From contig CAYMPQ010000029.1 of the NCBI GenBank assembly GCA_964392345.1, positions 1 to 19,016 of the forward strand: a stretch of 19,016 bases of DNA. Reading direction: 5' to 3'. A program made the translations under genes and the position numbers. Shown piece after piece: positions 15,022 to 19,016 of this stretch. Source of the stretch: JAUVXY01 sp964392345. GTDB lineage: Bacteria > Actinomycetota > Humimicrobiia > Humimicrobiales > Humimicrobiaceae. Numbering within the stretch: the first letter of the stretch is position 1; the number at the start of each line of letters is the position of its first letter. Below the pieces are notes generated by a model that saw nothing but the letters and a program-made list of their open reading frames with translations, had not been told where the DNA came from and did not search any database.

Positions 15022-15723
15022 TCACTCAAGAATAATTCGAGCATCTACAGCATAAAGACCGTCAGGATAAACCCGAACTGGATTTATATCCAGTTGTCCG
15101 ATTTGAGGAAAATCTATTACCAACCTTGAAACATTTGCAATCGTTTTGCTTAAAGAAACAAAATCGATTGGCTCTTCTCCTCTTACTCCCTGAAGAATGG
15201 GCAGACCCTTTATTTCTTCAATCATTTCCCGGGCTTCTTCCTTATCTATTGGTGCTACTCTAAAAACTACGTCTTTTAAGATTTCTACAAAAATTCCTCC
15301 CAGTCCAAACATTATTACCTGCCCAAATTGCCCATCTTTAAGCGCTCCAATAATAGCTTCACGGGCAGGAGGAACCATTTTCTGAACATATATACCATCT
15401 ATTTTAGCTTTTGAATTATGACTTTTAATATTTTCCAGAATTTTAGTAAAAGCCTCCCTAACCTTTGCTTCCCCCTCAATATTTATTATTACTCCTCCAA
15501 CATCAGACTTATGAATAATCTGTGGGGAAACTATCTTTAAGACTACTGGAAAGCCTATCTTTTTTGCAAACTCTACTGCTTCATCTACTTCCTTAGCAAG
15601 GTAAGAAGGTGGAACAGGAATATCGTAAGAGGTTAAAATTTCCTCACAAACTGGCTCCGAAAGAAATTTACCACCATATTTTTTTGACTTCTCTATCTGG
15701 GTTAAAATTTGCCCTCTATTCAT
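15022..15723 (-). CDS. acdB: Acetyl-CoA synthetase (ADP-forming), beta subunit (ATP-grasp)
   Basis: With AcdA this forms an NDP-forming acyl-CoA synthetase that converts acyl-CoA, ADP and phosphate to the acid, ATP and CoA, a substrate-level ATP step in fermenting anaerobes. The 233 residues are an ATP-grasp domain with SEPVCEEILTSYDIPVP (22-38), KIGFPVVLKI (55-64), IIHKSDVGGVI (69-79) containing His71, VQKMVPPAREAIIGA in the middle, GLGGIFVEILKDVVFRVAP, and the C-terminal LDINPVRVYPDG. His71 matches the second active-site histidine described for the Pyrococcus enzyme. AGGAGG lies 5 bases before the ATG, and the gene overlaps acdA by 8 bases. In many organisms alpha and beta are fused; here they are separate. 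The substrate acid cannot be told from sequence. Confidence 0.94.
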   Translation of the reverse strand: MNRGQILTQIEKSKKYGGKFLSEPVCEEILTSYDIPVPPSYLAKEVDEAVEFAKKIGFPVVLKIVSPQIIHKSDVGGVIINIEGEAKVREAFTKILENIKSHNSKAKIDGIYVQKMVPPAREAIIGALKDGQFGQVIMFGLGGIFVEILKDVVFRVAPIDKEEAREMIEEIKGLPILQGVRGEEPIDFVSLSKTIANVSRLVIDFPQIGQLDINPVRVYPDGLYAVDARIILE

Positions 15724-17155
15724 GATATCCTCCTCTTTTTCTTAAGTACTTTCCATATTCTATTAAAGCCCCCATGGCCTTAGCAGTTCTATCCATATCG
15801 TTATAATTAGGAACATTATGTTCCTCTAAATATTTAGTACTGGCTTCGGTAACAACCCCGCCTACAAAAGCAGCAACTACTGGCTTCCTGTATTTCTTTT
15901 GCATCTCTACTACAACCTTAGCATCTTCCACGGGTTCGGTCATTGTTTGTAATGTTTGGATCACTATCACCCCATCATATATATCAGAGCTCATCACTGC
16001 TTCTAATGCAACCTCATACCTTTCTGGACTTGCATCTCCTACCACATCTATAGGATTACCCCTACTCCAGGCGGGGTGCATGTGCCCGCTCTTATCAAGT
16101 TTTTCTATTAGATCTTTTGGTGGTTGCGGTAATTCTATTCCCAACTCTTCACAATAATCTGCACACAAAACCCCGTTACCGCCACCATTGGTAACAATTG
16201 CTACTCTGTTGCCGCTACTGGGAGATTGAAAGGCCAATGCTTTAGCCATATCAAGCATCTCAGTTAAGGTATAAGATATAATTATTCCTGACTGTCTAAA
16301 AGCTCCTTTATAAATTTTGTAAGAGCCGGCAAGTGATCCTGTATGAGAACTTGCTGCTCTTGTCCCTGAAGATGTCCTACCCGCTTTTAAAGCTATAATA
16401 GGTTTGATAAGACTAACCCTTTTAGCCACATCTAAGAAATATCTCCCATCACTAACTCCTTCAATGTAAAGAGCGATGGCTTTTGTATAAGGATCTTTAG
16501 AAGCCCAGGCAAGAAAATCGGGAGCATCTAAATCAGATTTATTGCCGTAGCTTATCATCGCACTAAACCCGTAGTTTTCTTTGATTGACCAATCTATGAC
16601 ACTGTCCATCAAAGCCCCTGATTGGCTTATAAACCCTACCCCTCCAGAAAAAGGAAGGAATCCACCAAAACTTGCATTTAAATGATTCGGGGGATAAAGT
16701 ATTCCCAAACAATTAGGTCCAACTATCCTTATCCCTGATTCTTTGGCTATTTTTAAAAATTCTTCCTGAAGTTTTTTCCCTTCTTTACCTACTTCGCTAA
16801 AACCTGCAGAAATAATATTTATTCCCCTGACACCCTTTTCTGCACAATCTCGAACTGCCTGTGGAACAAATTTAGCAGGAACACAAATTATAGCCAGGTC
16901 AACCTTCTGTGGAATCTCTGTGACCCGGTGATAGCATTTTAAACCTAAGATCTCATCTTCTTTAGGATTAACAGGAAAGGTCTTCCCGGGAAAGCCTTTA
17001 AGATGTGAAAATGAAAATACACCCCCTTCAAGTAAATTTTTAACTACCTGGTGACCAAGCTTTTTGGGATTGGGGGAAGCACCAATTACTGCAACCCCTT
17101 CAGGCTCAAAAAAACACTTAAGCTCTTTATGCTTTTCTTCCAAATCAACTAGCAT
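15716..17155 (-). CDS. acdA: Acetyl-CoA synthetase (ADP-forming), alpha subunit
   Basis: This is the CoA-binding and phosphohistidine subunit of the NDP-forming acyl-CoA synthetase. The N-terminal Rossmann-like CoA-binding domain shows GVAVIGASPNPKKLGHQV (20-37), then PVNPKEDEILG (61-71), the succinyl-CoA-synthetase-like GPNCLGI (146-152) and GFISQSGALMDS (174-185). The phosphorylated histidine lies in SSHTGSLAGS at residue 271. The third domain has VTNGGGNGVLCADYCE and HPAWSRGNPIDVVGD. Length (479) is typical for a separate alpha subunit. The ATG at 17153-17155 has GGGAG about 4-5 bases upstream. It is translationally coupled to acdB through the 8-base overlap. A TATAAT-like box sits at 17271-17266, about 110 bases upstream, but has no good -35 partner. 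Confidence 0.95.
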   Translation of the reverse strand: MLVDLEEKHKELKCFFEPEGVAVIGASPNPKKLGHQVVKNLLEGGVFSFSHLKGFPGKTFPVNPKEDEILGLKCYHRVTEIPQKVDLAIICVPAKFVPQAVRDCAEKGVRGINIISAGFSEVGKEGKKLQEEFLKIAKESGIRIVGPNCLGILYPPNHLNASFGGFLPFSGGVGFISQSGALMDSVIDWSIKENYGFSAMISYGNKSDLDAPDFLAWASKDPYTKAIALYIEGVSDGRYFLDVAKRVSLIKPIIALKAGRTSSGTRAASSHTGSLAGSYKIYKGAFRQSGIIISYTLTEMLDMAKALAFQSPSSGNRVAIVTNGGGNGVLCADYCEELGIELPQPPKDLIEKLDKSGHMHPAWSRGNPIDVVGDASPERYEVALEAVMSSDIYDGVIVIQTLQTMTEPVEDAKVVVEMQKKYRKPVVAAFVGGVVTEASTKYLEEHNVPNYNDMDRTAKAMGALIEYGKYLRKRGGYHE

Positions 17156-17208
17156 TTTCTCCCTCTCACTTTTTAATTTTAATGAATTTCAATATTTGTT
17201 ATTTTTTA

Positions 17209-17249
17209 CCATCATTGTACCGCTCTTTCGCCATCTTTGCATTAGCACC
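17209..17249 (-). repeat. Imperfect direct repeats resembling an IS21-type terminal end
   Basis: On the minus strand GGTGCTAATGCAAAGATGG (17249-17231) and GGTACAATGATGG (17221-17209) are related repeats 9 bases apart, starting about 30 bases past the end of the istB-like remnant. IS21-family elements carry short GGTGC-type repeats at this place after istB. The match is by eye and from memory of the family, so only moderately supported. Confidence 0.4.
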
Positions 17250-17279
17250 TAATTTATTAGTTAATATTATATCAAAATT

Positions 17280-17522
17280 TTAATTTGGTCTATTCCGTTT
17301 TTTTATTGATTCTCATTCCATTAGTATTTGATATGGAGTATGTTCCAGCCTATCTAAAGCAGAATTACATAAAATAGGATCGGGAAAGAGAGCCTGTGAA
17401 GTGCACCAGCTGGCGGTCCTATCCTGGCAGTCTTCTTTTGAAATAAAAAATGGGTTAGCGCGCTTTAATGAATGGCAATACTCTGTTCCCATAATACCAG
17501 ACGTGGGTGAACAGACGGTTTG
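17280..17522 (-). pseudogene. Degraded IstB-like (IS21-family helper ATPase) C-terminal remnant
   Basis: The 447-base space between atpC and acdA is unusually GC-rich in its middle. The minus strand keeps one open frame from 17522 to a TGA at 17313-17315 (the first ATG, at 17490-17492, would give 59 residues). Its end reads TSQALFPDPILCNSALDRLE followed by HTPYQILME. IstB proteins end with a similar series: TSN/TSQ, GDP-x-L, A-x-x-DRL-x-H, then G-x-S-x-R/K. After the TGA the same frame continues ESIKKRNRPN to a TAA at 17280-17282, so the stop falls exactly where the conserved Gly should be. No P-loop or other IstB parts are present, nor any IstA. I read this as the 3' end of a decayed IS21-type element that inserted upstream of acdA. 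The similarity was judged by eye, so it could be coincidental. Confidence 0.5.
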
Positions 17523-17562
17523 TTATTGTGGCCACTGAAGTAATGTAATAAGGGGCAGGCAT

Positions 17563-17605
17563 AAAAAAGAAAAAGTAAGCAAATTCTTATAAATTCCCTG
17601 TTACT
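17563..17605 (-). terminator. Probable intrinsic terminator after atpC
   Basis: Starting at the atpC stop codon, the minus strand can fold AGTAA (17605-17601) with TTACT near 17577-17573, with an inner AATT/AATT pairing, followed by TTTTTCTTTTTT down to 17563. The stem is short and AT-rich but the T-run is good and the position suits the end of the atp operon. Confidence 0.4.
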
Positions 17606-17990
17606 ATTTTTTAAGTCTTTGCATAGAAGCTATAGCCTGAATTACTTTTTTAGTATCCTCTGTAATCTCCTGAATTATATCATGCTTTTTCTTCAACTCT
17701 TCTATGGTTTTTCTTCTCTGCTCATAGTTAGTAACAATAGCACGTTCGGTAAGTATATTTGCCCTATTATTAATAAATTCCATAAAGCCCCAGCAAACAC
17801 CAATATATTCAGTCTCTCTATCTGTTGCTAACTTCACTATTCCCACTCCCAAATTACAAACAATGGGTAGATGGCCGGGTAAAATACCCAGACTACCACT
17901 TTTTGCGGGAATACTTATAAAATTAACCTCACCATCATATACATGCTCTTCTGGCGTAACTATACTTACACTTATTTTTTTATCTGACAT
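17604..17990 (-). CDS. atpC: F-type ATP synthase epsilon subunit
   Basis: The epsilon subunit belongs to the central stalk of F1 and regulates ATP hydrolysis. The 128 residues have the N-terminal beta-sandwich: VSIVTPEEHVYDGEVNFISI (8-27), then GSLGILPGHLPIVCNLGVG (32-50), and WGFMEFINNRANILTERA (68-85). The C-terminal alpha-helical hairpin (about 88-128), rich in Glu and Lys, completes the full-length family pattern. It starts 21 bases after the atpD stop, the usual last position in the atp operon, and a probable terminator begins at its stop codon. No clear Shine-Dalgarno is visible before the ATG at 17988-17990; coupling to atpD is likely. Confidence 0.95.
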   Translation of the reverse strand: MSDKKISVSIVTPEEHVYDGEVNFISIPAKSGSLGILPGHLPIVCNLGVGIVKLATDRETEYIGVCWGFMEFINNRANILTERAIVTNYEQRRKTIEELKKKHDIIQEITEDTKKVIQAIASMQRLKK

Positions 17991-18011
17991 TTTTATATTA
18001 ATAAAATCTTT

Positions 18012-19016
18012 CTAAAATTCCCCAGCCTCTTCTTCGGATGCACCCATCTCCATCTTTTTTGCTTTTTCCTCAGCTTCTTCTATGGTGCCCACCATATAGA
18101 AAGCCTGCTCTGGTAAATGATCGCACTTTCCTTCTACTATATCTTTAAAACCTTTAACTGCATCCTCTGTCTTGACATATCTTCCTTTTTTACCAGTATA
18201 TTGTTCTGCAACAAATAGTGGTTGGGACAGAAATTTTTCTATCTTTCTTGCCCTATACACAATGAGTTTATCTTCTTCCGAGAGTTCATCTATCCCAAGA
18301 ATAGCTATGATATCCTGAAGTTCTTTATTCCTCTCTAATATTTCCTGAACCCTCCTTGCTATCTGATAATGGTGCTCTCCCACAAACTGGGCATCCAGTA
18401 TTCGAGATGCGGAAGCAAGTGGATCCACTGCCGGGTATAGTCCGCGTTCGGCAACATCTCTTGAGAGTACCACTGTAGAATCTAGATGAGAAAACGTAGT
18501 TGCAGGTGCAGGATCTGTTAAATCATCTGCCGGAACATATATAGCTTGAACAGAAGTAATAGAACCCTTTTTAGTAGAAGCAATTCTTTCCTGAAGTTCC
18601 CCTATCTCACTTGAGAGAGTTGGCTGATATCCAACTGCAGAAGACATCCTTCCAAGCAGAGTTGATACTTCCTGCCCTGCTTGAATAAATCTAAAGATAT
18701 TATCAATAAAGAGTAGCAAATCCATCCCCTCATATTCTCTAAAATACTCAGCCATAGTAAGGCCCGTCAGCCCTACTCTAAGTCTGGCACCAGGGGGCTC
18801 ATCCATCTGACCAAACACAAGGGCAGCTTTATCCATTACACCTGTCGTTTTCATTTCCAACCAGAGTTCATTACCCTCTCTGGTCCTTTCGCCAACACCG
18901 GCAAATACCGAATACCCTTTGCGTTCTACAGCAATGTTATGAATAAGTTCCATTATTATTACTGTTTTTCCAACTCCTGCTCCTCCAAACATTCCAATCT
19001 TACCACCTTTAACAAA
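18012..19016 (-). CDS. atpD: F-type ATP synthase beta subunit, 5' end cut by window edge
   Basis: This is the catalytic subunit of F1-ATPase. The gene runs off the window at 19016; the visible part starts VKGGKIGMFGGAGVGKT, holding the Walker A loop GGAGVGKT. It continues with the catalytic GERTREGNELW, GQMDEPPGARLRVGLTGLT, the Walker B LLLFIDNIFRF, PADDLTDPAPATTFSHLDS, LYPAVDPLASASRIL and the C-terminal VAEQYTGKKG. Roughly the first 140-150 residues are missing. A small departure from the most common sequence is QAGQEVSTLLGRMSSAVGYQ, where SEVSALLGRMPSAVGYQ is usual; I take this as lineage variation. The tail is acidic (MEMGASEEEAGEF). It is followed by atpC after 21 bases. Confidence 0.97.
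   Translation of the reverse strand, partial: FVKGGKIGMFGGAGVGKTVIIMELIHNIAVERKGYSVFAGVGERTREGNELWLEMKTTGVMDKAALVFGQMDEPPGARLRVGLTGLTMAEYFREYEGMDLLLFIDNIFRFIQAGQEVSTLLGRMSSAVGYQPTLSSEIGELQERIASTKKGSITSVQAIYVPADDLTDPAPATTFSHLDSTVVLSRDVAERGLYPAVDPLASASRILDAQFVGEHHYQIARRVQEILERNKELQDIIAILGIDELSEEDKLIVYRARKIEKFLSQPLFVAEQYTGKKGRYVKTEDAVKGFKDIVEGKCDHLPEQAFYMVGTIEEAEEKAKKMEMGASEEEAGEF

Noticed and set aside
17313..17315. UGA recoded as glycine in the istB-like frame
   Set aside because: UGA falls at a conserved Gly position, which in some lineages is a sense codon, but cobS and vapB in this window end with TGA where the families end, so UGA is a normal stop and the frame is simply decayed.
17332..17538. 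Open plus-strand frame of 68 codons in the atpC-acdA spacer (contains HKIGSGKRACEVHQLAVLSWQ-like sequence, no ATG start)
   Set aside because: It is the exact antisense of the istB-like remnant, has no start codon or ribosome binding site, and would be the only plus-strand gene in the window.
1..19016. CRISPR arrays, tRNA or rRNA genes, phage genes
   Set aside because: No regularly spaced repeats, no cloverleaf-like segments with tRNA motifs, no rRNA sequence and no phage-type proteins were seen.

Overview
The window is an AT-rich, gene-dense stretch in which every protein-coding gene I can support lies on the minus strand. It is a draft scaffold: there are two blocks of exactly 100 Ns (6690-6789 and 14908-15007), so adjacency across 14908-15007 is inferred from scaffolding. 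The gene content suggests an uncultivated anaerobic bacterium: an F-type ATP synthase, a two-subunit ADP-forming acyl-CoA synthetase, extensive cobalamin handling, and bacterial intrinsic terminators and riboswitches. I cannot place it in a phylum from this sequence alone.

In the direction of transcription (high to low coordinates) the layout is as follows. (1) 19016-17604: the 3' end of the atp operon, atpD (cut by the window edge) and atpC, with a likely terminator. (2) 17522-17205: a degraded remnant that looks like the 3' end of an IS21-type element (istB tail plus terminal-type repeats). (3) 17155-15022: acdA and acdB, overlapping by 8 bases, for ATP synthesis from acyl-CoA. (4) After a gap, 14870-14230: a vapB/vapC-type toxin-antitoxin pair. 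(5) 14033-10473: cobalamin unit A, a cobalamin riboswitch with a visible terminator/antiterminator switch, then cobT, cobD (threonine-phosphate decarboxylase) and cbiB. (6) 10378-1712: cobalamin unit B, a second cobalamin riboswitch with its own terminator, then cobO, btuF, cobU, cobS, btuC, btuD, cobQ and a second cobO. (7) 1570-72: a small Cys-rich protein, a polytopic membrane protein with conserved-looking His and Cys residues, and an O6-alkylguanine-DNA alkyltransferase.

Units A and B together cover corrinoid import (BtuF lipoprotein, BtuC permease, BtuD ATPase), adenosylation (two CobO paralogues), amidation to cobyric acid (CobQ), aminopropanol-phosphate supply and attachment (CobD, CbiB), lower-base activation (CobT), and nucleotide loop assembly (CobU, CobS). 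No corrin-ring gene (cbi/cob methyltransferases, cobalt chelatase) is in the window. The locus is therefore a late-pathway and salvage module; whether ring synthesis exists elsewhere cannot be seen. Each unit starts with a riboswitch followed by an intrinsic terminator, so repression by cobalamin through premature termination is expected.

The most interesting points are the nested terminator/antiterminator in the cobT leader, the extra C-terminal Rossmann-like domain on BtuD, the paired CobO enzymes, the unexplained His/Cys-rich membrane protein beside the B12 genes, the IS21-like remnant too short and broken to be called as a gene, and the true CobS C-terminus recovered on the far side of the assembly gap in a different frame. 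I see no clearly new multi-gene system.
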